Shown piece after piece: positions 18,613 to 27,959 of a DNA stretch of 64,000 nucleotides. Under the pieces are notes generated by a model. The model did not search any database. It saw only the letters and a program-made list of their open reading frames with translations, and was not told the origin of the DNA. A program made the position numbers and the translations under genes. Each line of letters opens with the position of its first letter. Position 1 is the first letter of the stretch. The stretch comes from Gloeocapsopsis sp. IPPAS B-1203 (GTDB lineage: Bacteria; Cyanobacteriota; Cyanobacteriia; Cyanobacteriales; Chroococcidiopsidaceae): the NCBI RefSeq assembly GCF_002749975.1, contig NZ_PEIG01000002.1, positions 521,838 through 585,837 of the forward strand, read 5' to 3'.

Positions 18613-19629
18613 ATGGTCAATCAGAAACAAACTGTCGCAGAAATTGGTTTTACTCACGAAGATTTCGCTGCTCTACTCGATAAGTACGATTATCACTTTA
18701 GTCCTGGGGATACGGTAGCTGGGACAGTATTCAGTATCGAGCCTAGAGGCGCTCTGATTGACATTGGTGCGAAAACAGCGGCATACATCCCCATTCAGGA
18801 GATGTCAATTAACCGCGTAGATTCCCCAGAAGAAGTTTTACAATCGAACGAAACACGGGAATTCTTTATTCTTACCGATGAAAATGAAGATGGTCAGCTA
18901 ACGCTGTCAATTCGCCGGATCGAGTATATGCGGGCGTGGGAACGGGTACGCCAGTTGCAAACTGAAGATGCTACTGTGCGCTCTAATGTCTTTGCAACAA
19001 ACCGTGGTGGCGCATTAGTTCGCATTGAAGGTCTACGGGGTTTTATCCCAGGATCGCATATCAGTACTCGTAAGCCCAAGGAAGACTTAGTCGGCGAAGA
19101 ACTACCACTCAAGTTTTTAGAAGTAGATGAAGACCGCAACCGCTTGGTTCTTTCGCATCGCAGAGCCTTGGTTGAACGCAAGATGAACCGTCTAGAAGTC
19201 GGTGAGGTCGTTATTGGTACTGTACGCGGAATTAAGCCTTACGGTGCATTTATTGATATCGGTGGCGTGAGCGGTTTGCTGCACATTTCTGAAATTTCGC
19301 ACGATCACATTGATACGCCTCATAGCGTGTTTAACGTCAATGATGAAGTGAAAGTTATGATCATTGATTTAGACGCTGAACGCGGTCGGATTTCGCTGTC
19401 TACGAAACAGCTAGAACCAGAACCAGGAGACATGATTAAAAACCGTGACCTGGTATATGACAAAGCAGAGGAAATGGCTGCTAAGTATCGAGAGCAGATG
19501 CTTGCTAAACAACAAGGAATAACTTTAGAAGAAACTGAAGCAGTGGATGAAGAAATTCCGGCTGCTACTGAAGAAGAAATTCCTACTGCTATTGAAGAAG
19601 AAATTCCGGCTGCTATTGACGAGGAGTAA
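18613..19629 (+). CDS. rpsA: 30S ribosomal protein S1 (cyanobacterial three-domain form)
   Basis: Ribosomal protein S1 of the short cyanobacterial type (338 aa), which helps load mRNA on the 30S subunit. Three S1 RNA-binding repeats are visible, at about residues 30-105 (GDTVAGTVFSIEPRGALIDIG), 115-185 (RSNVFATNRGGALVRIEGL) and 195-270 (GEVVIGTVRGIKPYGAFIDIG). The C-terminus is an acidic low-complexity tail of three EEEIPAA-like units. The ATG at 18613 has only a weak ribosome site (CAGGAA). It has its own strong promoter and a clear terminator, so it is monocistronic. Confidence 0.96.
   Translation: MVNQKQTVAEIGFTHEDFAALLDKYDYHFSPGDTVAGTVFSIEPRGALIDIGAKTAAYIPIQEMSINRVDSPEEVLQSNETREFFILTDENEDGQLTLSIRRIEYMRAWERVRQLQTEDATVRSNVFATNRGGALVRIEGLRGFIPGSHISTRKPKEDLVGEELPLKFLEVDEDRNRLVLSHRRALVERKMNRLEVGEVVIGTVRGIKPYGAFIDIGGVSGLLHISEISHDHIDTPHSVFNVNDEVKVMIIDLDAERGRISLSTKQLEPEPGDMIKNRDLVYDKAEEMAAKYREQMLAKQQGITLEETEAVDEEIPAATEEEIPTAIEEEIPAAIDEE
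19546..19617 (+). repeat. Three 24-bp tandem units in the rps1 tail
   Basis: Three successive 24-nt units (19546-19569, 19570-19593, 19594-19617), each of the form GA(T/A)GAAGAAATTCC..., encode the acidic repeat (D/E)EEIP(A/T)A(T/I). The number of units may vary between strains. Confidence 0.85.
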
Positions 19630-19667
19630 GTTTATTTTTGCGGAGAAAGTAGCAACAATACATGTTT

Positions 19668-19696
19668 AAAAAAAGAGGGATAAACCCTCTTTTTTT
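19668..19696 (+). terminator. Rho-independent terminator after rps1
   Basis: A perfect stem AAAAAAAGAGGG / CCCTCTTTTTTT with a 5-nt loop and a T-tract, 39 nt after the rps1 stop. Confidence 0.9.
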
Positions 19697-19783
19697 ATTT
19701 CTCAAGCCCTAGATTTTATAGCAGTCTTGTTGGGGTAGTTAGGACATTCAAGGTACGAATAACCATTACTTTAACTGACTTTC

Positions 19784-19810
19784 GACCCTGACCTCTGACC
19801 TCTGCTATAG
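19784..19810 (-). repeat. Dispersed intergenic repeat (CTATAGCAG-AGGTCAGAGG type)
   Basis: On the minus strand this reads CTATAGCAGAGGTCAGAGG followed by TCAGGGTC. A related copy with a 10-nt insertion lies on the plus strand at 51602-51637. The rest of the 290-nt gap before the HAD gene holds nothing I recognise. Confidence 0.6.
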
Positions 19811-19924
19811 TCTGTGAGTTACACAAATCAAACGTACAGGCACACTTCGTGCAATGAGCCGCAAATTGAGTTTTAGACGAGTTTTAATCAGAATAACAGT
19901 AGCATTATCAGCGAGGTATCTTGT

Positions 19925-20659
19925 TTGGTTACAATTCAGTGTAAACATATAACTTTTCAAAATATCCAAGCAATCATCTTTGATAAAGACGGCACGCTAG
20001 AAGATTCTGAAGAATATTTGCGTTCCTTGGGGCAAAAGCGATCGCGCTTAATTGATGCGCAAATTCCAGGAATTGGAGAACCATTATTAATGGCGTTTGG
20101 AATTAATGGCGATCGCCTCGATCCGACAGGATTACTTGCTGTTGGTAGCCGTTACGAAACTGAAATTGCCGCAGCAGCTTACATTGCTGAAACAGGGCGG
20201 GGGTGGTTAGAGTCACGGGCGATCGCGCACAATGCGTTTATGGAAGCCGATCAAGTGATTGGGACGACGCCTTCACCCTTATTTGTTGGTTCATTGGAAG
20301 TTTTACAGTATCTATCACTAGCGGGTTTAAAACTAGGAATTCTTTCGGCAGCTTCAACACAACGCGTAAAAGCCTTTGTTGAACGCCATCAGTTACAAGA
20401 CTACGTACAATTGCAAATGGGAGTCGATCGAGGACCAAGTAAACCCGATCCAGCATTATTTATTCAAGCTTGCCAAAAACTAGAAGTTGCACCTCAGAAT
20501 ACCTTGATGGTAGGAGATTCGCTTGGCGATATCGAAATGGCACGCAATGCTGGTGCAGCAGGGTGTATTGGCATTTCCTGGAGAACTGCAGCACATTTAC
20601 ACTCAGCCGATGTCGCGATCGCGCAACTTAACGAAATTAAGATTTGGCAATCCGACTAA
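19925..20659 (+). CDS. HAD family hydrolase (phosphoglycolate-phosphatase-like)
   Basis: Haloacid-dehalogenase superfamily phosphatase (244 aa). Motif I IFDKDGTL carries the nucleophile D20 and acid/base D22. A helical cap domain follows (about residues 27-100), then the Ser/Thr motif in LGILSAAS, the Lys motif in GPSKPDP and motif IV GDSLGDIEMARNAG. The substrate is a small phosphate ester; the cap type resembles phosphoglycolate phosphatase but is not diagnostic. The start is a TTG at 19925, with GAGG about 9 nt upstream. It stands alone between rps1 and metK. Confidence 0.85.
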   Translation: MVTIQCKHITFQNIQAIIFDKDGTLEDSEEYLRSLGQKRSRLIDAQIPGIGEPLLMAFGINGDRLDPTGLLAVGSRYETEIAAAAYIAETGRGWLESRAIAHNAFMEADQVIGTTPSPLFVGSLEVLQYLSLAGLKLGILSAASTQRVKAFVERHQLQDYVQLQMGVDRGPSKPDPALFIQACQKLEVAPQNTLMVGDSLGDIEMARNAGAAGCIGISWRTAAHLHSADVAIAQLNEIKIWQSD

Positions 20660-20779
20660 ATGTTCGCCCACTTCTGCAATCATCCTTTATTCTTAACTTA
20701 TCCGTATATTAGAGATGTTGTGATGATGGCAGACTAACATCATACAAACATCGACGCTAATACATCATAAGTTAAGGAG

Positions 20780-22045
20780 ATGCCTTTGTCTCGTCGTTAT
20801 TTCTTTACTTCTGAATCAGTCACAGAAGGACATCCAGACAAAATCTGCGATCAAATTTCTGACACGATTTTAGATACGCTACTAGCACAAGATCCTGCTA
20901 GCCGCGTTGCAGCAGAAGTTGTCGTCAATACTGGTTTAGTCCTGATTACCGGAGAAATCAGCACCACAGCCCACGTCAACTACGTTGATATTGCGCGGAA
21001 GAAAATTGCTGATATTGGCTATACCGATGCTAATAATGGCTTTTCTGACAATAGTTGTGCGGTTTTAGTCGCTTTAGATGAACAATCGCCCGATATTGCC
21101 CAAGGTGTGAATACAGCACACGAAAGTCGGCAACAAGATAGCGAGGAACAATTCGATGCGATCGGTGCTGGCGACCAAGGTATCATGTTTGGCTTTGCTT
21201 GCAACGAAACACCAGAATTGATGCCTTTACCAATTAGTTTGGCACACCGAATTTCCCGCCGCTTAGCTGCTGTACGCAAAACAGGAGATTTACCTTACCT
21301 TCGTCCTGATGGTAAAACTCAAGTCACCGTTGCTTATGAAGATGGACGTCCAGTCGGAATTGACACAATCCTCATTTCTACGCAGCATACAGCAACAATT
21401 GGCGATCTCACCGACACCGACGCTGTACAAGCCAAAATCAAAGCTGATTTATGGACAGCGGTAGTCGAACCTGTTTTTGCTGATATTGCAATTAAGCCGG
21501 ATGACAATACACGCTTTTTAGTGAATCCTACTGGTAAATTTGTGATCGGTGGTCCGCAAGGCGACTCAGGACTCACTGGACGCAAAATTATTGTGGATAC
21601 CTACGGTGGTTATTCGCGTCATGGTGGTGGGGCTTTTTCAGGCAAAGATCCCACAAAGGTAGACCGCAGTGCGGCTTATGCGTGTCGTTATGTCGCTAAA
21701 AATATTGTTGCTGCTGGGTTGGCAGAAAAGTGTGAAGTACAACTAAGTTATGCGATCGGTGTTGCACGACCAGTTAGTATCTTAGTGGAAACCTTTGGTA
21801 CGGGTAAAGTTGAAGAAGACCGCTTACTGGAATTAGTCAAACAACATTTTGAACTACGTCCTGCGGGCATTATCCATGCTTTCAACTTACAAAAGCTACC
21901 ATCTGAACGAGGCGGACGTTTTTATCAGGACGTCGCAGCTTACGGTCATTTTGGTCGCACCGATTTAGATTTGCCATGGGAACGCACCGATAAAGCTGAT
22001 GTGTTGAAAGCAGCAACTCAGCCACTTTCAGCCACAGTTGGATAA
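20780..22045 (+). CDS. metK: S-adenosylmethionine synthase
   Basis: Makes S-adenosylmethionine from ATP and methionine (421 aa, normal length). GHPDK (17-21) at the N-terminus binds ATP and metal; [10 protein letters not shown] and the [19 protein letters not shown] segment are the MetK signatures. The ATG lies 4 nt after AAGGAG. I see no SAM riboswitch in the 120-nt leader. The enzyme supplies the methyl donor used by the DNA methyltransferase next door, but metK is a core gene and the adjacency may be chance. Confidence 0.98.
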   Translation: MPLSRRYFFTSESVTEGHPDKICDQISDTILDTLLAQDPASRVAAEVVVNTGLVLITGEISTTAHVNYVDIARKKIADIGYTDANNGFSDNSCAVLVALDEQSPDIAQGVNTAHESRQQDSEEQFDAIGAGDQGIMFGFACNETPELMPLPISLAHRISRRLAAVRKTGDLPYLRPDGKTQVTVAYEDGRPVGIDTILISTQHTATIGDLTDTDAVQAKIKADLWTAVVEPVFADIAIKPDDNTRFLVNPTGKFVIGGPQGDSGLTGRKIIVDTYGGYSRHGGGAFSGKDPTKVDRSAAYACRYVAKNIVAAGLAEKCEVQLSYAIGVARPVSILVETFGTGKVEEDRLLELVKQHFELRPAGIIHAFNLQKLPSERGGRFYQDVAAYGHFGRTDLDLPWERTDKADVLKAATQPLSATVG

Positions 22046-22058
22046 GTAAAACTGATGC

Positions 22059-22095
22059 GTGGCTGGTGTGTAGTGACTAGAACAAAGCCAGCCAC
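22059..22095 (+). terminator. Hairpin after metK
   Basis: GTGGCTGG (22059-22066) pairs with CCAGCCAC (22088-22095) across a 21-nt loop, 13 nt after the metK stop. No strong T-run follows, so it may be a 3' stabiliser rather than a terminator. Confidence 0.5.
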
Positions 22096-22268
22096 TTACT
22101 AAAATAATCTGAGTGGCAGCGCAATATTTTTCAAACGTAGCAGTGATGTTATACCGTTCGCTCTAATGACTTGTTAGATGCCCGTTAACCATCGAAGTGT
22201 ATTGGTTCTCTTGTACTATTCGAGATATGGATGATAAGCTCGATCTTTCTCCACTCTAAGAGTACTTT

Positions 22269-24278
22269 TTGTCTTCGATACATAAGCAAACAAACGTAAT
22301 GCAACAGTTGTCCCTTGCTCTTGAACTACCTGACTCCAAGCCAGTCAATCCACAGTGGTTTCAAAATCTCCTATCAGTCCTCGAAGTAAGACAGGAGCCT
22401 GCTTGGACTGACAATTTTGGCAAATCTCTTCGTCAGAGATTACGGCAATGGGGTATCGCTCCAGTTAAAACTCTGAGTTTGTTTTCTGGTGGAGGCGGTT
22501 TAGATATTGCGTTTCACGACGCTGGCTTCGAGATAGTTAAAATGGTTGAACTGGAAGCTAAATACGTTCAAACACTGCAAAAAAATGCTCAATTAGGAAA
22601 GTGGCTAGAAGGTTCTGAACCAATTTGCATGGACATCAGAAATTATGTTCCTGCTCCAGATCTTAAAGTTGATTTTGTAATCGGAGGTCCACCATGTCAA
22701 ACTTTTTCTGCGGCTGGACGTAGAGCTGCTGGGGTAGCTGGAACAACTGACAGTAGAGGGACGCTATTTCAAGAATATGTTCGCATCTTAAAGTTACTTC
22801 AACCAAAAGGCTTTTTATTTGAGAATGTATATGGAATTACTGGTGCGAACAAAGGTGAGGCATGGCAAGAAATTCAAGAAGCATTCAAAGAAGTTGGATA
22901 TAGTATTTACTTCCGAATTTTAGATGCTGCTGATTATGGTGTTCCCCAACATAGGGAACGCTTATTTATAGTTGGAGTGAAACAGGGAAAATACTTGTTT
23001 CCCTATCCTACTCACGGCTTTGATTCCCTTGCTCAACAACCGTACTACTCCGCAGCACAAGCCGTTGAAGGTTCGGACACTTCAGATATAGAAGCGGGAT
23101 TGGGTGGACGATTTGGTCATTTACTTGATGATATTCCTCCTGGTCTCAACTATAGCTTTTATACGAAAGAAATGGGCTATCCTAGCCCTATTTTTAGTTG
23201 GAGATCCAAATTTTCTGACTTTCTTTATAAAGCAGATCCGGATGTGCCGGTACGAACAATCAAGGCTCAAGGTGGGCAATATACTGGTCCATTTAGTTGG
23301 GAAAATCGTAGATTTTTTATTCCTGAATTAAAGCGATTACAAACCATTCCTGATGCCTATGAAGTAGTTGGTAATAGACAAGTTGCTATCGAGCAAATCG
23401 GCAATTCGGTTCCTCCCCAGCTAGGTAGAATTTTAGCCCTTAGCATCTTGGATCAGGTTATGGATGTTGACTTACCTTTTGATCTTGCTTACTTACCTCC
23501 AGACAAGCAACTAGGGTTCAGGCAACGTAAGAGAAAATTGACAAAAACCTACCTTCAAAAAGCTCAAGCTGCAATTATTGAACTGTCTAAACAAGGAAAA
23601 GTTAAAGGGTTAGATGCTTCTATTTATGAGGAAAAACGAGAGTTTGTAAGATTTTTATCAATTGATGACTTTTCATGGATAGAGGAACCAGTTGCTAATA
23701 GCGTAAAGATTCACCTGAGTTGTGAATTAGACTCCTCCTCCTGGATAATCAAAGCAAACACTAACAGCAATTGGGATGAACCAGATAAATTTTCCATTGA
23801 TGTTTATCCATCATGTGGTTATGATGACTGGGTTTTATGCACAAACTCAGTGAAGCTATGCGCTAAACAGTTAAACACACATGTCTTTACATCACTTTGG
23901 AAAGCTTTTGAAGAAAAATTGAATGAAGCTACAGGAAAAGCAGATTTAGTTCAGCTATCTGGATACTATCAGTACAATGCTCGTATTAGTGGGATTATGA
24001 ACTTCTATTGTGAAGAGAAAATTGATTTATTTTGGCGAGTTGTTCAATGCGTAACTAGATGTATTGCTACTTCTGCTCAACTAAAAGTGAAAGAATTCGC
24101 AGAGTATTGGGGTGTCAATGAAGAAGATGTTGTCTTTTACCTACAATCTTTAAGAGCTATTGGCTATGAAGTTAGAAGCCATAATACAAATCCCCAAATT
24201 CCTTTAGGTGAATATCTGATCCCTTACGCTTTTCCTACGCTTAATCCCAAGAGTGTTCAACTTCGCAAAGTTCTATAA
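22269..24278 (+). CDS. DNA cytosine-5 methyltransferase with long C-terminal extension
   Basis: Type II C5-cytosine methyltransferase (669 aa). The catalytic part spans about residues 55-395: motif I SLFSGGGGLDIAF, the PCQ loop GGPPCQTFSAAGRR with the nucleophile Cys143, FENV, the QHRERLFIVG motif, a target-recognition region and motif IX-X IGNSVPPQLGR. About 270 further residues are not part of the usual enzyme; they end in a helical piece (VKEFAEYWGVNEEDVVFYL) that looks like a helix-turn-helix. The TTG at 22269 has AAGAG 6 nt upstream; ATG 22299 is the alternative. The next gene starts 7 nt after the stop. The target site cannot be read from sequence. Confidence 0.92.
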   Translation: MSSIHKQTNVMQQLSLALELPDSKPVNPQWFQNLLSVLEVRQEPAWTDNFGKSLRQRLRQWGIAPVKTLSLFSGGGGLDIAFHDAGFEIVKMVELEAKYVQTLQKNAQLGKWLEGSEPICMDIRNYVPAPDLKVDFVIGGPPCQTFSAAGRRAAGVAGTTDSRGTLFQEYVRILKLLQPKGFLFENVYGITGANKGEAWQEIQEAFKEVGYSIYFRILDAADYGVPQHRERLFIVGVKQGKYLFPYPTHGFDSLAQQPYYSAAQAVEGSDTSDIEAGLGGRFGHLLDDIPPGLNYSFYTKEMGYPSPIFSWRSKFSDFLYKADPDVPVRTIKAQGGQYTGPFSWENRRFFIPELKRLQTIPDAYEVVGNRQVAIEQIGNSVPPQLGRILALSILDQVMDVDLPFDLAYLPPDKQLGFRQRKRKLTKTYLQKAQAAIIELSKQGKVKGLDASIYEEKREFVRFLSIDDFSWIEEPVANSVKIHLSCELDSSSWIIKANTNSNWDEPDKFSIDVYPSCGYDDWVLCTNSVKLCAKQLNTHVFTSLWKAFEEKLNEATGKADLVQLSGYYQYNARISGIMNFYCEEKIDLFWRVVQCVTRCIATSAQLKVKEFAEYWGVNEEDVVFYLQSLRAIGYEVRSHNTNPQIPLGEYLIPYAFPTLNPKSVQLRKVL

Positions 24279-24285
24279 CGGCATT

Positions 24286-25599
24286 ATGAGTGAATTGCAT
24301 TTGAGAGTTTATGCCAATAGAAGCGAGTTGATTCTTTCTGACGGTACGGTTCAAACCTTCCATGAGGGAGGCATGAGTCAAGCAGCAAAAGCGAGATATG
24401 CCAGAATAGCAGCAGAACTCTCCAACGGTTATTTGGAAAGACGAATTTTAGCTTGTAGAGATAGATCCTCAAATCTTAACTTTTCAAGTTTAGCTCAAAC
24501 GCACAGTTTGCTTTTAGATCGGTTAATTCAGTCAGTAACTAGCGAAGTTGGTAGAGCATTAGTAGGACTTACAATATTACAGTTATGTGTTAAGTCAATT
24601 GAGCCGGAGCAGAATACCAGATTACATAAAGGTAGTGCAAGTACAAGAGATTTTTCTTGGCGTGACGGAATCTCTATGCGTTCTCTCGATAAAAAGTATA
24701 TTACACCTGTATTGCGAGAGTATGAATTACTCAGGCTAAATGCTGACGGTTTTATGATGACTCGGAGCTTAGCAGAAAACTACCCATATTCAACCGTATA
24801 TAAGGCAAATTTGCGGGGTGCGCGTTCTGAGTGGGTAAGCATTGTTGAAGCTACAGAAAAAGGCGAATTATCTCCTGATATTGCATTACACTACCTTCTT
24901 TCACAGTTATTGAATCAAGCACAAAATTTCAGAAGACTTGCTTCCCAGATACTTGAAGAACTGAATATATTTTTTGAAGCAACAGTTATCAATCAAGAAA
25001 TTGCATTAAACTTCATTCTCCGCCACATTAACCAATCTGATTATGCCGCTCGCTTAATGGAAATTGCTATGCATAGCTTAATGCAAGCGATGCAAGACTA
25101 CCAAGTTTTCCCAAATAGTAGTTTGAAACCACTTTCACAAATGCGTTCAGCCAATAAAAAGCATGGAAATATTGGTGATATTGAGCTTTTAGAGGATAGA
25201 CAAATTGTAGAAGCCTGGGATGCCAAATATGGCAAGTCATATTTAAGAGATGAAATTGAGGAATTATCAGAAAAGTTGGAGGTGCATTCCGCTATAAGGC
25301 GAACTGGATTCGTCACAAGCCTTGAACCAGAAAGGCTTGATGAGTTAGAGCCTAGGTGTGAAGAGATTGAGGAGATTTATGGAATATCTTTAGAAATCTT
25401 GACTTTTGCAGAGTGGGTTGAAGAACAGTTTGAACGTGCATCCACAGAAGAAGCTGCTTCAGAACAGGAACTAGCTGTAGCTTGGATTACAGCTTACACA
25501 GAGTCTTTGGCACAGCTACGTAGAGACATCGCTCCAATAGATGAGCCTTGTTATCAATGGTTGCTAACTCTGCATGGTATTTTGACCGAAGAGTTGTGA
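24286..25599 (+). CDS. Probable type II restriction endonuclease partner (PD-(D/E)XK-like)
   Basis: A 437-aa protein directly downstream of the C5 methyltransferase, so probably its cognate nuclease. I do not recognise the family with certainty. The segment at residues 297-314 reads GDIELL ... WDAKYGK, with D298 and D312-x-K314 spaced as in a PD-(D/E)XK active site. The N-terminal half is helical and contains HKGSASTRDFSWRDGISMR, which loosely recalls SacI-type enzymes. ATG 24286 is preferred; a GTG at 24253 overlapping the methyltransferase would add 11 residues. No very short patch-repair (Vsr) or controller gene is visible. Confidence 0.65.
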   Translation: MSELHLRVYANRSELILSDGTVQTFHEGGMSQAAKARYARIAAELSNGYLERRILACRDRSSNLNFSSLAQTHSLLLDRLIQSVTSEVGRALVGLTILQLCVKSIEPEQNTRLHKGSASTRDFSWRDGISMRSLDKKYITPVLREYELLRLNADGFMMTRSLAENYPYSTVYKANLRGARSEWVSIVEATEKGELSPDIALHYLLSQLLNQAQNFRRLASQILEELNIFFEATVINQEIALNFILRHINQSDYAARLMEIAMHSLMQAMQDYQVFPNSSLKPLSQMRSANKKHGNIGDIELLEDRQIVEAWDAKYGKSYLRDEIEELSEKLEVHSAIRRTGFVTSLEPERLDELEPRCEEIEEIYGISLEILTFAEWVEEQFERASTEEAASEQELAVAWITAYTESLAQLRRDIAPIDEPCYQWLLTLHGILTEEL

Positions 25600-25731
25600 A
25601 ATGTTTATTATGCTTTTGATTAAAGTGGGTTGGCATAGCATCTAACACAACTGCGTTAGTGCGGACAAAACATGAAGTTATTGGTAGAAATTCTAGTTTG
25701 TCAGCCGCATAACTCCATCGGTGGTTTGCAG

Positions 25732-26238
25732 TTACGACAAAACTCCAACTACACCGTAATAAACGCAAACACCAGCACCAACTAAATACACGAACCAAGT
25801 CAGAAAAAATCCAACAGCACGACCTGGGGATGGTCCATACGTTGTCATTAATCCCCAAGCATGGGTAATTCGTCCTATAATCAACGCACTTCCAAGCAGC
25901 CATATCAACAAAGTCGGCAACTTCATTAACTCCAACGCCATAAGAAACAGCAGCCCCAGCGGGACATACTCGGTAAAATTGCCAAAAGCACGGACTTTTC
26001 GTTGCAATACTCCGTCGTCACTCGTTTTCGTTGCAACTGATTGCGTATAGTTTTCGACAAAAGCTGCCCATTTGCTAGGTTTATCGAGGTAGTTGGGCTG
26101 CGTTGCTACCTCTTCTTGCGACCCGCCATGCCATACTCTAGTACTCATTCGCTCCATTACCACAATATAAGACAGCGCAAAAGCGATGAAACCACTCAAT
26201 CCGATAAAAAGCGTTGAAATGGGAATAGGATTAGTCAT
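25732..26238 (-). CDS. MAPEG family membrane protein
   Basis: Integral membrane protein of the MAPEG family (168 aa), which includes microsomal glutathione transferases and related enzymes. It has four hydrophobic spans and the family pattern with R, N and E/P in RKVRAFGNFTEYVPLGLL, followed by GRITHAWGL. An ERMSTRVWHGG loop follows the first helix. Cyanobacterial members are poorly characterised; glutathione-dependent detoxification of lipid peroxides is plausible but not shown here. It starts 41 nt downstream of the CrtISO-like gene's stop on the same strand, opposite in direction to the restriction pair. Confidence 0.85.
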   Translation of the reverse strand: MTNPIPISTLFIGLSGFIAFALSYIVVMERMSTRVWHGGSQEEVATQPNYLDKPSKWAAFVENYTQSVATKTSDDGVLQRKVRAFGNFTEYVPLGLLFLMALELMKLPTLLIWLLGSALIIGRITHAWGLMTTYGPSPGRAVGFFLTWFVYLVGAGVCVYYGVVGVLS

Positions 26239-26278
26239 TGACGCTTGCTTTGTAACTTCTGCCCTTCATTGTGCCAGC

Positions 26279-27784
26279 TTAATAATTAGAAAGGATTTCG
26301 GCTGTTTGTTGCGGTGTGACTAAAGTATTGGCACACAAAATGCCCGAAGCCGCAACCGCAGGAACGCCAATTCCAGGCATCGTGCTATCGCCAACGCGGT
26401 ACAATCCTGGTATCGGTGTGGTAGCTCCAGGAAACATCCCTTGACCGGCGGCGATCGCAGGACCATACGTACCTTGATACCGTCGTAAATAATAGGCATG
26501 AGTTAATGGTGTACCAATAAGTTCTGTAACAACTCGTTGCCTAATATCGGGAATTATGCACTCCAATGCTTTGTATAAAGATTGCGATTGCGCTTTTTTC
26601 TTGTTCTCATAATTATCATCGTGCTGCCAATTGCTGTAAGGTTCTAATGTGTAAGCGTGGACAACATGATGACCTGAAGGTGCAAGCGTTGCATCCCACA
26701 CCGAAGGAATCGAAATCATGCACGTGTTACCTGGTGCGGTGATATCTTGTTGTGGATCGTGAACGACGACATGATGACCTGTCAAATGCTCTAAACCTTC
26801 AGCTTTAATCCCAAGATGAAGATGCATAAAACTATCTACCGCTGGTGTTTTTAACGAAGCTTGGCGATAGGATCTGGGTAAGTCTTGCGCTTGCAATAAA
26901 GTGTTGTAAGTATCCCAAATTGACGCATTGGAAATTACTACGGATGCTTTGAGAATTTCACCGCTGCGTAAGCGTACCCCAGCAACTTTACCCGACTCTA
27001 CTAAGATGCGCTCGACATGAGTTCCCAAGCGCAATTCACCACCCCAACGTTTTAACCCACGTACTAAAGCATCAACGATCGCACCACTACCACCAACAGG
27101 ATAATCTACTCCAATGTGCGATCGCTCCCCTAACATAAACGCAACTTCTGGCGCAATTGTGCCATGCGCTTTTAAACCAGAAAGTAAAAAGCATTCTAAG
27201 TCAATTAATCGGCGTACCCAAGAATCTTGTACTTCGCGATCCATCACTTGCCCTACGGAACTTTGAATCGTTCCTAGATGCGGTAGCATTTTGAGCAATG
27301 ATGGTAAGTATTTTAATAAAGTTGGGATAATTTGCCAATCTGCCCTTAAAGCAAGCGTAGGAATACCTTGTAAAGCTTCATACAGTGGGAGCAAGCGTTG
27401 CGTAAATCGCTGTAGTTCCCTTGCACCTTGGGGAGTGATTTGGGCTACTGTTTCAAGATACTTGTCAATTGCGCTATAAACGGCAAAAGTCCCTTCAGGA
27501 AAGTGGTAGTGTCCTAGTGGGTCATACGGGATGGACTGTATTGATTCTCCTAATACGTCTAGAACTTGTCGTAAGGGATTGTAACTGTTTGGGTTACTTA
27601 AACCGCAGTAGAACGAAGGACCTGAATCAAAAGTAAATCCGCGTCGCGTAAAACTGTGTGCTGCACCGCCAGGGATGTTGTGACTTTCGCAAACAATGAC
27701 TCGTTTGCCATAACGCGACAATAAAGCAGCAGCGGTTAAACCACCGATACCGCTGCCAATGACGACGACATCGCTATCTTGCAT
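26279..27784 (-). CDS. CrtISO/CrtI-superfamily FAD-dependent oxidoreductase
   Basis: Phytoene-desaturase superfamily protein (501 aa). The N-terminus has the FAD motif VVIGSGIGGLTAAALLSRYGKRV followed by PGGAAHSF and FDSGPSFYCG; the C-terminus has the family ending YRVGDSTMPGIGVPAVAASG. It belongs near carotenoid isomerases, but the FDSGPSFY box differs from classic CrtH (which I recall as FDVGASMIFG), so it is probably a CrtISO-like paralogue with another hydrophobic substrate. A plant-chloroplast homologue group appears closer. It probably shares a transcript with the MAPEG gene. Confidence 0.78.
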   Translation of the reverse strand: MQDSDVVVIGSGIGGLTAAALLSRYGKRVIVCESHNIPGGAAHSFTRRGFTFDSGPSFYCGLSNPNSYNPLRQVLDVLGESIQSIPYDPLGHYHFPEGTFAVYSAIDKYLETVAQITPQGARELQRFTQRLLPLYEALQGIPTLALRADWQIIPTLLKYLPSLLKMLPHLGTIQSSVGQVMDREVQDSWVRRLIDLECFLLSGLKAHGTIAPEVAFMLGERSHIGVDYPVGGSGAIVDALVRGLKRWGGELRLGTHVERILVESGKVAGVRLRSGEILKASVVISNASIWDTYNTLLQAQDLPRSYRQASLKTPAVDSFMHLHLGIKAEGLEHLTGHHVVVHDPQQDITAPGNTCMISIPSVWDATLAPSGHHVVHAYTLEPYSNWQHDDNYENKKKAQSQSLYKALECIIPDIRQRVVTELIGTPLTHAYYLRRYQGTYGPAIAAGQGMFPGATTPIPGLYRVGDSTMPGIGVPAVAASGILCANTLVTPQQTAEILSNY

Positions 27785-27959
27785 GAGTCATTGATTGTAG
27801 AGGTTTGTATCATCCTCTCGATCCTAACTTATGGTGATTTTTGGGAATGGTGAGTAAGTTGCGATCGCATTCCATACCAGCATCAAACGATGATTTGTGC
27901 AATAATACTGCAAATTATTCTTATTTAGCAGCAATTATATTAAAGATTATCCTGACGCT

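Noticed and set aside
20660..20779. A SAM riboswitch before metK
   Set aside because: I find no conserved SAM-aptamer helices in the 120-nt leader.
25487..25903. A 138-codon minus-strand frame overlapping the restriction enzyme and MAPEG genes
   Set aside because: It overlaps two better-supported genes and has no recognisable domain; its Cys/Trp-rich content is unlike a real protein.
27900..27959. A possible Fur box (ATTATTCTTATTT) before the AraC regulator
   Set aside because: The dyad symmetry is too weak to call; a similar AT-rich string also occurs before psbB, so it may be chance.
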